Assembly (NCBI GenBank): GCA_965221555.1
Contig: OZ244895.1
Span: 2,542,001 to 2,606,000, forward strand
DNA from: JAJEAD01 sp965221555
Lineage (GTDB): Bacteria > Pseudomonadota > Gammaproteobacteria > HK1
Length of the DNA stretch: 64,000 nt
Direction of reading: 5' to 3'
Shown here: in pieces, positions 38,701-40,066 of the stretch
Layout: each line of letters starts with the position of its first letter
Numbering within the stretch: position 1 is the stretch's first letter
Notes under the pieces: model-generated
What the model saw: only the letters and a program-made list of their open reading frames with translations
Databases searched by the model: none
What the model was told of the DNA's origin: nothing
Translations under genes and position numbers: made by a program

Positions 38701-38760
38701 CGACGCGAGCGAAATGACCGCCAGCAAGAATGCCGCGAAGGGTGTGCGCTTCCTCGTCAT
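10627..38760 (-). CDS. Giant FnIII/Ig-like repeat protein with C-terminal outer-membrane beta-barrel
   Basis: One uninterrupted frame encodes about 9377 residues. The ATG at 38760 is preferred to a TTG 30 bases upstream because it gives a clean signal peptide (MTRKRTPFAAFLLAVISLAS, cleaved near AQA, about residue 25) behind a TGAGGT ribosome-binding site. Modules in order: three FnIII; a He_PIG-like Ig domain; FnIII; a unique pair of beta domains repeated near residue 6900; several Ig-like domains; four FnIII super-blocks (about 53 FnIII in all) separated by He_PIG, two cadherin-like domains (SDPDKDPLTF) and an unknown module; 13 He_PIG units of 94 residues; 3 units of 100 residues; and one more Ig-like domain. 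Residues from about 9000 form alternating beta-strands ending in FHIRW, as in autotransporter barrels. Probably a surface-displayed adhesin anchored by its own barrel. No catalytic domain is recognised. Transcribed from the promoter at 38958-38985. Confidence 0.88.
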   Translation of the reverse strand: MTRKRTPFAAFLLAVISLASVAVAQAQVPTVPTDFTALAGNAQVILSWTRPSPNVSNDMQVRWKATADLPFGDSDTWTNLNDYTATTYTVTGLTNGTAYTFEVRGINFSGNGPSASTTATPTASAVPGAPTNLSTTRGNAQVFLSWTLPIDTSVVGDMQVRWKATADLPFGASDTWTSLNDAAATTYTVTGLTNGTNYTFEVRATNTATNIAINGPAATTTATPTPLVLPFPPTGLTATAGNAQVILSWTLPTNTTEITKVQVRWSVFRDGNYGEWTDILGRPTTTTVTGLTNANSYTFQVRASNSVGDGYVATVSTTLLIAGVPSFGLAWVPLQDYTQGEAIPTLTLPEAFNGTGTLTYALNPPPPGGLTFDPDTRTLSGLPTEYSSLETPHGQYTYTVTDEDGDTASLTFTIKIFGQRAPSPPTGLTATAGNTEVTLDWKATIGYPGFRINRYELRYGEGSSIPDSAQWADIANSGQTTASHTVRNLTNGTQYAFEIRARNFRGSGNPSLTVTASPTAMAPWPTSADFALEVSKPRKRLEASRDSTISAFPYTPADSSDAAFREVEIVTLPDTGKLKTIPASSRSTVEEKDVEAGNKIPVSEVQNSRGEKVLAFFPPDGNADFNTTFTFKVTDTAGKTSAATYTATLRFEGDEVNSKPVFSTLSVAPQTFTVGETEDSEFLWSNTGDGKLKYVLTPALPAGLAYDGDGPDDAGVDPGQNNAPRFTGTPVRVTAAQTYTLTVSDTDSVTGATDEDTRTFDIEVVASTATLTKPANFAAALGANTGEVDLSWDAIATASNWRVRYAEGTTVPDSTAWTDITGSDATTTSHTVTGLNSDGTYTFQVRAVNGGGAGPVSEVSLDNQAPRVASIVRHDPPTSPTNAVTLTWRVTFSEAVVNVSDDDFHVAGTDGAETATAVGTDGTTWDVKVAGGNLVVLAGTVNLEFVQGHDIQDAAGNALTDTTPTGTNDDTYLLDRTPPHVTSIHRYDSETGNTDAKSPTNRDSVQWAVQYNESMRHSGAGSAAAYTVTFVPAITQEPTLTVTPGADDPNTCGVYAPYVVNISGGALAGYNGTATLTLNHAQVTDCVGNTLRNRTPPRGNQITYELDNTAPTVAITGVSGTVNAAVDATFTFSESVTGFEAGDITLTNADASDFAQPDPAAPVYTAKITPKAEGEFSVAVAAGVAQDAAGNDNAAATTVTAIYDELEPPAKPRSLVAIAGDAEVTLIWANPGDDSITKYQVFNSETVGINLWDDIPDSGADTVTHTVTGLTNGTEYTFQIRAVAGSLLGEASDAVKATPQVAVPDAPDNLTATAGDRSVSLSWDLPTNASALDKVQVRHQARGETTWEPWTDLAADATTHTVTNLKNGQDYLFEVRAESASGAGPAARTAGTPKLAVPGAPTGLSATAGNAEVDLSWTLPTNTSEIDTVQVRWKATVDLPFDDARDKWTDLPSSDATNHKVTGLTNGTGYTFEVRATNSAGNGEPATGAATPRAPPLDTPGAPTNLSTVPGDTEVVVLWTLPTNTSQIDSVELRHKVKTAPDTGWSEWSSLVGTAERSRVTGLVNGTDYLFEVRAVNTAGTGPSASVEGTPELAKPSAPSNLQASAGDTQVTLTWDLPDKGTVVTIDVRHKKKTDKSWSQWTLLAKDATTHTETGLDNGVSYEFEVRATNAAGSSDSVAVDAQPKLAVPDAPGNLTAAVGDGAVALTWDLPTNTSEIDRLQVAYKLKSAANFQPWVDLAKDATSHEVTGLTNGTEYTFIVRALNGAGRGAVAEVDSTPVAVPTAPTGLAAAPGDTQVVLSWTLPTNSGVLTKVQARHKADTAKDWEAWVDLAANATTHTVTGLTNGELYNFEVRAENASGPGAAASVSATPVPPLVAPGAPTNLSAVPGDTEVVVLWTLPTNTSRIDSVELRHKVKMAPDTGWSAWSSLAGTAERSRVTGLVNGTDYLFEVRAVNAAGTGPSASVEGTPQLAKPSAPSNLQASAGDTTVTLTWDLPDKGTVDTIDVRHKKKTDTAWSQWTLLAKDATTHTETGLDNGVTYEFEVRASNLAGSSDSVAVAAQPKLAVPEAPTSLTATGGNAQVELSWTLPTNASVIGAVQVRWKATADLPFTASDAWTDLAGTATAYTATGLTNGTGYTFAVRATNTAGNGSAATVAATPMAPTQARTLTYTFSDNGSTVTIAASGSLDTSGFNFDRVGVPADLSRIRMNDTEIWGIHPPNSIPIKRYDSLPDFVTTGETSYGGTSELENMVNYSSSYYIRFSTYSKYLEMDSANFTGDIYQIANGAATFDGTLQSTLGDNDFDIEFAIGNQKIVFQTANPATVPNAPTGLTATAGSTQVDLAWTNPNDSNITRYQVRYGAGSNVPTTANWEDITGSGAGTTSHTVTGLTNGTQYAFEIRAVNARGNSDASDTATATPRVDTDPSFGTEAIDDQNYTRNTAIATLTLPEATGGNGTLTYSLSPNAPAGLNFDATNRTLTGTPSAVQDATQYTYTVTDADGDTASLTFNITISEAVEPPAKPSNFNARAGDTRVTLTWNDPRDRSITKYQVTDHTGVGYDSWVDILNSGATTTSHTVENLTNGTEYTFQVRAVVGTAAGPPSDERKAIPELAVPDAPTELKATPGDTRVTLNWVLPTNASELDKVQVRYRRITEATWSAWVDLAADATEHTVTNLKNGQTYQFAVRAVNTAGEGEARITARPVLAIPGEPTDLTAAPGDQQVTLTWVLPTNTSEIDWVDVAYKEKSATNYRPWVTLEDEDATTHTVTGLTNGTEYTFIVRARNDAGRGAVASVDATPLAVPSAPTGLAATPGDTQVGLSWTLPTGSGVLTKVQARHKADTAKSWQAWVDLAADATTHTVTGLTNGQLYNFEVRAENASGAGAAASVSATPVPPLVTPGAPTNLSTVPGDTEVVVLWTLPTNTSRIDSVELRHKVKTAPDTGWSEWSSLAGTAERSRVTGLVNGTDYLFEVRAVNTAGTGPSASVEGTPELAKPSAPSNLQASAGDTQVTLTWDLPDKGTVDSIDVRHKKKTDKSWSVWTLLAKDATTHTEIGLDNGVSYEFEVRATNAAGSSDSVAVDAQPKLAIPEAPGNLTAAPGDGKVRLTWDLPTNTSEIDRLQVAYKLKSAANFQPWVDLAKDATSHEVTGLTNGTEYTFIVRALNGAGRGAVAEVDATPVAVPTAPTGLAAAPGDTQVVLSWTLPTDSGVLTKVQARHKADTAKQWQAWVDLAADATTHTVTGLTNGGLYNFEVRAENASGAGAAASVSATPVPPLVAPGAPTNLSAVPGDTEVVVLWTLPTNTRKIDSVELRHKVKTAPDTGWSEWSSLAGTAERSRVTGLVNGTDYLFEVRAVNTAGTGPSASVEGTPELAKPSAPSNLQASAGDTQVTLTWDLPDKGTVVTIDVRHKKKTDTAWSQWTLLAADATTHTETGLDNGVSYEFEVRATNAAGSSDSVAVAAQPKLAIPEAPTSLAANAGNAQVELSWILPTNASVIGAVQVRWKATADLPFTASDAWTDLAGTATAYTATGLTNGTGYTFAVRATNTAGNGPAATATVTPVVVPALDVSETNLWVPGGGSDTFTVKLTTAPSGPVKVAVVSNESDATVTPASLNFSTTDYATAQTVTVNMAEYRRPFGGNGTVTLSASGGGYDGIAASVQVASVPVLKSIERNKPTESITNADRVRWKVSFSERVHFNDAFKSSSYATSFSPELTNPPAPVVSAGALLPGCNGSRTYDVHIGDFNASTSLDDYNGTVTLTLKPGVRIRSCTGVSIGDRTPTGPVESFTLDNIAPTVAITGVSGTVTAAVDATFTFSEPVTGFEAGDITLTNADASDFAQSGSGDGSTYTAKITPKAAGEFSVGVAANVAKDTAGNANTAATTVTAIYQLPNNPPVVDKAIPDAELNEGKSGTVDLSAVFSDPDKDPLTFSAVSSAPAQVTVSVDGFTLTYTSVSAGKPTVTVTADDGRGGTVSTTFTVTVHALLNDPPEVVKPIEDLTLLVGESRDVDVSLVFNDPDKDPLTYTASSDDTSKATVTVKESTVTVAGVAAGAATVTVTADDNKSGTADNEFTVTVEADTTPSFGTQTIADQNYTRNTAISTLTLPAATGGNGTLTYSLSSALPKGLAFDADARTLSGTPTEIQSATAYTYTVTDADGDTASLKFTITVAEAVVPPAKPRNFTAVAGDMEVTLNWEDPRDDSITKYQIFDFENVGIDLWDDIPGSGADTITHTVTGLTNGTEYTFQIRAVAGSLLGDASDAVKATPQVAVPDAPDNLTATAGDRSVSLSWDLPTNASVLDKVQVRHQARGETTWEPWTDLAADATTHTVANLKNGQDYLFEVRAESASGAGPAARTVGRPELAVPGAPTGLSATAGNAEVDLNWTLPTNTSEIVTVQVRWKATAGLPFDDARDAWTDLPSSAATNHKVTGLTNGTGYTFQVRATNKAGNGEPATGAATPRAPPLVTPGAPTNLSTVPGDTEVVVLWTLPTNTSRIDSVELRHKVKTAPDTGWSEWSSLAGTAERSRVMGLVNGTDYLFEVRAKNAAGTGPSASVEGTPKLAKPSAPSNLQASAGDTTVTLTWDLPDKGTVDTIDVRHKKRADTSWGQWTLLAADATTHTVTSLDNGVPYEFEVRATNAAGSSDSVAVAAQPKLAIPDAPGNLTAAVGDGAVALTWDLPTNTSEIDKMQVAYKVKGAAKFLPWVDLAKDATSYDITGLTNGTEYTFIVRALNGAGRGALAEVDATPEAGPGKVPSAPANLAATTGDTQVTLTWTHARDNSITKYQVRYVEGASVPDSEPWTDIAGSNAGTTGHTVTGLANGKQHAFEIRAVNADGAGAASAVTATPKLAIPEAPGNLTAAVGDGAVSLTWDVPTNTSEIDRLQVAYKLKSAANFQPWVDLAKDATSHEVTGLTNGTEYTFIVRALNGAGRGAVAEVDATPVAAPTAPTGLAAAPGNTQVVLSWTLPTDSGVLTKVQARHKADTAKQWQAWVDLAADATTHTVTGLTNGGLYNFEVRAENASGAGAAASVSATPVPPLVAPGAPTKLSAVPGDTEVVVLWTLPTNTSRIDSVELRHKVKTAPDTGWSEWSSLAGTAERSRVTGLVNGTDYLFEVRAVNTAGTGPSASVEGTPELAKPSAPSNLQASAGDTQVTLTWDLPDKGTVDTIDVRHKKKTDTAWSQWTLLAKDATTHTETGLDNGVSYEFEVRASNTAGSSASVAVAAQPKLAVPDAPTSLTATAGNAQVELSWTLPTNASVIGAVQVRWKATADLPFTASDAWTDLAGTATAYTATGLTNGTGYTFAVRATNTAGDGPAATAAATPMAPSTPARTLTFTFSDDGTTTTIAASGSLDMSGFTDVGDTVPQHVIYIKIDDTDELWAFHPASLSNGAPSRRYEDLPDFTKTGRSSFTGYNEILNLANYSNDFTILFNTYRKYMVVDKASLNGDIYNPTGKTVTYSGTVLDTLGDNDFHIELAFGNQKIVYTATPPPVPAVPANLAAAPGDTEVTLSWNNPNDSSITKYQFRQAQGQTVPGSTAWADITGSGAATTSHTVTGLTNGQQYAFQIRAVNNAGNSDASDTATATPRADTTPSFGTETIVDQNYTRNTAIATLTLPAATGGNGTLTYSLSPNAPAGLNFDATNRTLTGTPSAVQDATQYTYTASDADGDTASLTFNITVAEAVEPPHSPSNLFAIAGDTKVTLVWTNPNDPTITGYEVLYQYGSDPWEPIEGSDATTTRHTVENLVNGTEYTFQIRAVAGKVPGDPSIAVKATPQVAVPDAPDNLTATAGDRSVSLSWDLPTNASVLDKVQVRHQARGETTWEPWTDLAADATTHTVTNLKNGQDYFFEVRAESASGTGPAARTAGRPELAVPGAPTRLSASAGNAEVDLAWTLPTNTSEIDAVQVRWKATADLPFDDDRDKWTDLPSADATSHKVTGLTNGTGYTFQVRATNSAGNGDPATGAATPRAPPLVAPGAPTNLSTVPGDTEVVVLWTLPTNTSRIDSVELRHKVKTAPDTGWSAWSSLAGTAERSRVTGLVNGTDYLFEVRAKNAAGTGPSASVEGTPKLAKPSAPSNLQASAGDTRVTLTWDLPDKGTVDSIDVRHKKRADTSWGQWTLLAKDATTRTVTSLDNGVPYEFEVRATNAAGSSDSVAVAAQPKLAVPDAPGNLTATVGDGAVALTWDLPTNTSEIDKMQVAYRESGAANYQPWVDLAKDATSYDVTGLTNGTEYNFIVRALNGAGRGAEAKVDATPEAGPGKVPSAPANLNATAGDTQVTLTWTHARDNSITKYQIRYVEGASVPDSEDWTDIAGSNAGTTGHTVTGLANGKQYAFEIRAVNADGAGAASAVTATPKLAIPEAPGNFTAAPGDGKVGLTWDLPTNTSEIDRLQVAYKLKSAANFQPWVDLAKDATSHEVTGLTNGTEYTFIVRALNGAGRGAVAEVDATPVAVPTAPTGLAAAPGDTQVVLSWTLPTDSGVLTKVQARHKADTAKQWQAWVDLAADATTHTVTGLSNGELYNFEVRAENASGAGAAASVSATPVPPLVAPGAPTNLSAVPGDTEVVVLWTLPTNTSRIDSVELRHKVKTAPDTGWSEWSSLAGTAERSRVTGLVNGTDYLFEVRAVNTAGTGPSASVEGTPELAKPSAPSNLQASAGDTQVTLTWNLPDKGTVDTIDVRHKKKTDTSWSEWTLLAADATTHTETGLDNGVSYEFEVRASNTAGSSDSVAVAAQPKLAVPDAPTSLTATGGNAQVELSWILPTNASVIGAVQVRWKATADLPFTATDAWTDLAGTATAYTATGLTSGTDYTFAVRATNTAGNGPAATTAATPLATPSSADFTLEVSKPRTRLNVTRDSTISAFPYTPADTKAAFREVEIVTLPDTGKLKTIPASSRSRVEEKDVDPGAKIPVIEVQNSSRARALAFFPPEGDAAFDTTFTFKVIDTAGEASAATYTATLRFEGDEVNSKPVFNTLSVEKQTFTVGETEDREFLWSNTGDGKLKYVLTPALPAGLVYDGDGPDDSGVGLGQNNAPRFTGTPVRVTAAQTYTLTVTDTDSVTGATDEDTRTFDIEVVASTATLSKPANFAAELGANTGEVDLSWSAIATASNWRVRYAEGTTVPDSTAWTDITGSDATTTSHTVTGLTSGATYTFQVRAVNGGGAGPASDEESVTLAGLVVSPNSLKIKAGASGAFTAALTAAPSGTVTVAVTSNNSDVTVDASSSSLTFTTGDYATAQTVTLNMAANPTNGNATIALSSSGGGYAGLSASVAVGLDAVPSFAAGVSIDDQSYVQNTTITTLNLPAASGGDGTLTYSLTPDAPAGLTFDATNRTLAGTPSGSQRETEYTYTATDNDGDTASLTFKITIAADKMPSFDAGVSIDDQSYVQNAAIATLNLPAATGGDTPLTYTLTPDAPAGLSFNATNRTLTGTPSGSQRETEYTYTVTDNDGDTASLTFDITIAEDLAPSFDAGVSIDDQSYVQNTAITTLNLPAASGGDTPLTYTLTPDAPAGLTFDATNRTLTGTPSGFQGETEYTYSVTDNDGDTASLKFNITIAADKMPSFDAGVSIDDQSYVQNATIATLNLPAATGGDGTLTYTLTPNAPAGLTFNATNRTLTGTPSGFQGETEYTYTVTDNDGDTASLTFKITIAEDLAPSFAAGVSIDDQSYVQNTAITTLNLPAASGGDTPLTYTLTPDAPAGLTFDATNRTLAGTPSGFQGETEYTYTVTDNDGDTASLTFDITIAEDLVPSFDAGVSIDDQSYVQNTAITTLNLPVASGGDTPLTYTLTPNAPAGLTFNATNRTLAGTPSGSQGETEYTYTATDNDGDTASLTFKITIAADKMPSFDTGVSIDDQSYVQNTTITTLNLPVASGGDTPLTYTLTPDAPAGLTFNATNRTLAGTPSSSQRETEYTYTATDDDGDTASLTFKITIAADKMPSFDAGVSINDQSYVQNAAIATLNLPVASGGDTPLTYTLTPDAPAGLTFDATNRTLTGTPSGFQGETEYTYTVTDSDGDTASLTFKITIAADKMPSFDAGVSIDDQSYVQNAAITTLNLPVASGGDTPLTYTLTPDAPAGLTFDATNRTLTGTPSGFQGETEYTYSVTDNDGDTASLKFNITIAADKMPSFDAGVSIDDQSYVQNTTITTLNLPVASGGDTPLTYTLTPDAPAGLTFDATNRTLAGTPSGFQGETEYTYTVTDSDGDTASLTFKITIAADKMPSFDTGVSIDDQSYVQNAAIATLNLPAATGGDTPLTYTLTPDAPAGLTFDATNRTLAGTPSGFQGETEYTYTVTDSDGDTASLTFKITIAEDLAPSFDTGASIDDQSYVQNTTITTLNLPVASGGDTPLTYTLTPDAPAGLTFDATNRTLAGTPSGFQGETEYTYTVTDNDGDTASLTFKITIAEDLAPSFDTGVSIDDQSYVQNTTITTLNLPVASGGDTPLTYTLTPDAPAGLTFDATNRTLAGTPSGFQGETEYTYTVTDNDGDTASLTFDITIAEDLVPSFGDQTIQDLTYIQDEVITALTLPEATGGDGLLTYGISPALPAGLAFDAATRTLSGTPTEAQAATTFTYTVEDSDDNREASDAASLTFAITVEAAVDSAPSFGDQTIEDQSYTQDEAITALTLPEATGGDGLLTYGISPALPAGLAFDAATRTLSGTPTEAQAATTYTYTVEDSDDNREASDAASLTFAITVEAAVDSAPSFGDQTIEDQSYTQDEAITALTLPEATGGDGLLTYSISPALPAGLAFDAATRTLSGTPTEAQAATTFTYTVEDSDDNREASDAASLTFAITVEADNRAPVVDNPLVDLTLAEGASVTVDLSTVFSDPDLDSLTFGALSGDTSIVKVSLSGTTLTITGMATGSASVTVTATDSSGATTQNTFTVNVAVTADSQEALEGWMTRFGRAVAEQALDGVAERMTAPRTAGTEGIIGGAAFRLGGQQGAEAGASWNGIPGGGDVSAPFGGAEVAGAGLQTQSGSTDLGDSPVLARDYPLTQTLGLGETLLQSGFTLTGKQDASGGNLALWGRVAESRFSSRDGAYKSDGEVTTGMLGLDYGTRSWLAGVAVTQSSGEGSALSDSALSAGKDDDEIRTSLTAAIPYGSIQATDRLKLWGAAGLGRGELTLRPENGQPLKSDLAWTMFAGGARSELLERESRSGLGLALTSDALWARTKLDQSMALPESEGEISRFRLGLEGSWTMALGDQGSSVVSKLEAGLRHDGGDAETGLGVEVGAGLAWTVPTLGLELSLQGRTLVTHAAEDFEHRGVAVSFLYHPNPVDGLGPTLRLTQDWGDPASGGLEALFARSPLEARRGNAQAGRYTAEAAYGYRAFGGRFVNGPQMRFSGTADSMELGLGWFLAPTPDAPDLTAGLMVTRSEHDGLHPVHGVNLEFHIRW
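12421..13320 (-). repeat. Three near-identical 300-bp units (He_PIG-type, 100 residues each)
   Basis: Three tandem copies at exact 300-base spacing (for example the TCGACCGT segment at about 12430, 12730 and 13030). Each encodes a domain with QDEAITALTLPEATGGDGLL and ends in an insert EDSDDNREASDAASLTF that the neighbouring 94-residue units lack. The copies differ at only a handful of bases, so they duplicated recently or are homogenised by recombination. Confidence 0.9.
13318..16983 (-). repeat. Thirteen-unit, 282-bp tandem array (94-residue He_PIG-type domains)
   Basis: The segment encoding SIDDQSYVQN recurs at 13561, 13843, 14125, 14407, 14689, 14971, 15253, 15535, 15817, 16099, 16381, 16663 and 16945, always exactly 282 bases apart. 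Each unit encodes one Ig-like domain of the 'putative Ig' (He_PIG) type, with conserved LTYTLTPDAPAGL and YTVTDNDGDTASLTF strands. No unit has gained or lost a base. Variation is confined to a few positions that are shuffled between units (TTITT/AAIAT, PAAT/PVAS, FQGET/SQRET), as expected from gene conversion or unequal crossing-over. Confidence 0.93.
18310..21745 (-). repeat. FnIII super-block 4 (12 modules)
   Basis: Encodes twelve consecutive fibronectin type III modules of about 90 residues, beginning with EPPHSPSNLFAIAGDTKVTL and ending with the module APTSLTATGGNAQVELSW. The order of module subtypes (PDAPDNLTATAGD, PGAPT.LSA.AGNAEVDL, PGAPTNLSTVPGDTEVVVLW, SAPSNLQASAGD, ...) is shared with the other blocks, so whole blocks were duplicated, not only single modules. 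Confidence 0.85.
22340..22810 (-). other. Unknown beta module, copy 2 (encoded within the giant protein)
   Basis: Encodes about 155 residues, from FTFSDDGTTTTIAASGSLDM to LGDNDFHIELAFGNQKIV, that belong to neither the FnIII nor the He_PIG repeats. It is inserted between the last FnIII of super-block 3 and the following single FnIII. A clearly related copy lies at 31800-32275. The DNA here is less GC-rich than the flanking repeats. I do not recognise the family; the opening phrase resembles beta-sandwich segments of secreted proteins. Confidence 0.6.
22815..26270 (-). repeat. FnIII super-block 3 (12 modules)
   Basis: Twelve FnIII modules in the same subtype order as super-block 4, including the two modules (KVPSAPANL... 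and IPEAPGNLTA...) that distinguish blocks 3 and 4 from blocks 1 and 2. It starts with VPPAKPRNFTAVAGDMEVTL. Blocks 3 and 4 are therefore the closest pair. Confidence 0.85.
26560..27110 (-). repeat. Two tandem cadherin-like/Ig-like modules
   Basis: Encodes two adjacent domains of about 90 residues with the signature FSDPDKDPLTF / FNDPDKDPLTY, the acidic pattern typical of bacterial cadherin-like and VCBS-type domains that can bind calcium. A third relative (FSDPDLDSLTF) lies just before the barrel linker at about 12150-12420. Calcium binding is inferred from the family. Confidence 0.7.
28090..31230 (-). repeat. FnIII super-block 2 (11 modules)
   Basis: Eleven FnIII modules starting with EPPAKPSNFNARAGDTRVTL. 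The first four modules are the most divergent of any block, while the last seven closely match the other blocks. It is followed towards the C-terminus by a Calx/BACON-like beta domain and two Ig-like domains. Confidence 0.85.
31800..32275 (-). other. Unknown beta module, copy 1 (encoded within the giant protein)
   Basis: Encodes about 155 residues from LTYTFSDNGSTVTIAASGSL to LGDNDFDIEFAIGNQKIVF. It is the counterpart of the module at 22340-22810 and sits in the same place relative to its FnIII super-block. It shares the opening strand, a central YR/YD.LPDF.TG segment and the closing GNQKIV, but has diverged in between, so the duplication is older than that of many FnIII modules. Confidence 0.6.
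32280..35150 (-). repeat. FnIII super-block 1 (10 modules)
   Basis: Ten FnIII modules starting with EPPAKPRSLVAIAGDAEVTL and ending with PEAPTSLTATGGNAQVELSW. It is the shortest of the four super-blocks, lacking the extra pair seen in blocks 3 and 4. The Ig-like domain before it (NTAPTVAITGVSG, acidic FEAGDI) recurs before the cadherin-like pair near 27.3 kb. Confidence 0.85.
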
Positions 38761-38898
38761 GACCTCAGTCGCCCTGCTGATCCGGAGCAACTGGCAATGC
38801 TTGAAGCGGCTGTACTGACTGAGTCTGCACCGAGACTGTCCGTGTTGAGCGTCTTCTGCGCCTGTAAGTGTGTCTCGCCCTCAACCACCAAAATCATG

Positions 38899-38925
38899 GT
38901 TCACCAGCGTCCCTGGCTGGTGAAC
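38899..38925. promoter_or_regulatory. Perfect 10-bp palindrome in the leader of the giant gene
   Basis: GTTCACCAGC and its exact reverse complement GCTGGTGAAC flank a 7-base centre. It lies between the predicted promoter (38958-38985) and the start codon at 38760, so it would be in the 5' leader of the transcript. It could be an operator or an RNA hairpin controlling expression. There is no U-tract on either side. Confidence 0.5.
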
Positions 38926-38957
38926 TCAGAAAAAACATTAGCATGAATCTTTATCTG

Positions 38958-38985
38958 ATTGTAGTCCATGCGTTTTCTGATTCAA
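38958..38985 (-). promoter_or_regulatory. Predicted sigma70-type promoter of the giant gene
   Basis: On the minus strand, TTGAAT (38985-38980) is separated by 16 bases from TACAAT (38963-38958), in an AT-rich pocket within GC-rich DNA. It would start transcription near 38950, leaving a leader of about 190 bases. Prediction by eye only. Confidence 0.5.
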
Positions 38986-39584
38986 GTGGCAATGCGGCAG
39001 GCAGTCTCGTCAGGCTCTGAGACTCCCGTTGCCTCTTCACGGGCCGGTCAGGCCACGACGCATATCGCCACTGAATTGACGTATCTGGGCAGTGCTTCAA
39101 CAGCACCGGTGCCTCCCGTCCATGCAATCGACACTTGCTCCCCTTGCTGGCACGGCGCGCAAGGGGAACCGGGGGGGAAGCTCGGCTCCGACAACGGCAC
39201 CGATGCGTCGGTGATACTCCTTTCGCCAGTGTCCATCATCAGATGAATAAGTCTAAAACCATTATATTTCATAAACTTATACGGAAATTTTCACAACTGC
39301 CCGCACCACATCCCCGGGGAAGCGCCGCCGTGACCGCCTCCTGTGCTACCGCCCCGCCGTGCGGCCCAACCGAGGAGCCGTACCCATGAGCGGCCACCCC
39401 AAAATCCCCTCGCGCCGGGCGGATCCGCGCCGCCAGATCCCGTGAGACGTTACGAATTCCATGACGACGGCACCCCGCCCTATTCCTGCGCGTCCATCCG
39501 TTCGAGGCGCGGTCCCGTCCCCTCAGCCGCATGGTGCGCGGGCGCAGACGCGAGGCCTCCCGCGGTAGCGCCGAGGCCCTGGCC
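38986..39584. other. Non-coding stretch before the periodic array
   Basis: About 600 bases with no gene I can support. It has an AT-rich pocket around 39245-39300 and a hairpin-forming CCCCTTGC/GCAAGGGG pair near 39137-39172. Faint relatives of the 61-bp motif described next may extend back to about 39350. Confidence 0.4.
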
Positions 39585-39915
39585 GTCCCGCAAGTACGCC
39601 GTGAAGCCGCCCACGAGTGCACGCGGGTGACGCTGACGGGTGACCGTCCCGCGGGCGTGTCGGGAGACCAGGGGGGCGAGCGACAACGCATCGAGATTGT
39701 TCGACCGTCCCCCCCGGCGCGCCGTGAGACCGGCGGGCATAGCGTTCCCGCCCCTGCTTCCGCTGACCATCCCCCGCGCACGCCGTGTAACCGAGACGAG
39801 GAGGTGATCGGTTACTGGATGGATCACCCACCCCCGCGCGCACCGTTAAACCGGGTCGCGGTCACCGCCGCGGCTACTTGGCGTCGGCAGTACCCCACAC
39901 GCGCCGTGAAACCAC
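39585..39915 (+). repeat. Degenerate CRISPR-like array: six motifs spaced 60-62 bp
   Basis: A GC-rich motif of about 25-28 bases, roughly CCCCCGCGCGCGCCGTGAAACC in two parts, recurs with its closing ACC/GCC at 39606, 39667, 39729, 39790, 39850 and 39911 (spacings 61, 62, 61, 60, 61). The stretches between are unrelated and about 33-36 bases long. Spacing and the AAACCG ending resemble type I-E CRISPR repeat-spacer units, but the copies differ at many positions, unlike a live array. A seventh, weaker copy may end near 39980, next to the IS21 end. No cas gene is in the window. It could instead be a decayed array or another periodic element; 60-62 bp spacing rules out a protein-coding repeat in one frame. 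Confidence 0.4.
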
Positions 39916-39992
39916 AAATGGAGCACGGCGGATGGGACCTGAATCGGGCCGTCCTGAATGCGCGTCGCGAAGCCTCAACCGAGAGCTGTCAA

Positions 39993-40036
39993 GCGACACC
40001 TAGTTTTACGCGTTAGCGCGACATCTATCTTTACGC
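39993..40036. repeat. IS21 left-end double terminal repeat
   Basis: Two 19-base direct repeats (39993-40011 and 40018-40036) that differ at 4 positions, and are inverted relative to the single copy found at the right end. They are probable IstA transposase-binding sites. Confidence 0.75.
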
Positions 40037-40066
40037 ACCGTTGTCGTGCCATCGTGCTGGTCCGGT

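Noticed and set aside
38761..38790. Upstream TTG start for the giant gene
   Set aside because: It would put a charged stretch before the signal peptide. The ATG at 38760 has a better ribosome-binding site and a normal signal peptide.
39048..39272. Short minus-strand frame upstream of the giant gene
   Set aside because: No ribosome-binding site or recognisable motif. It overlaps hairpins and AT-rich DNA more consistent with non-coding sequence.
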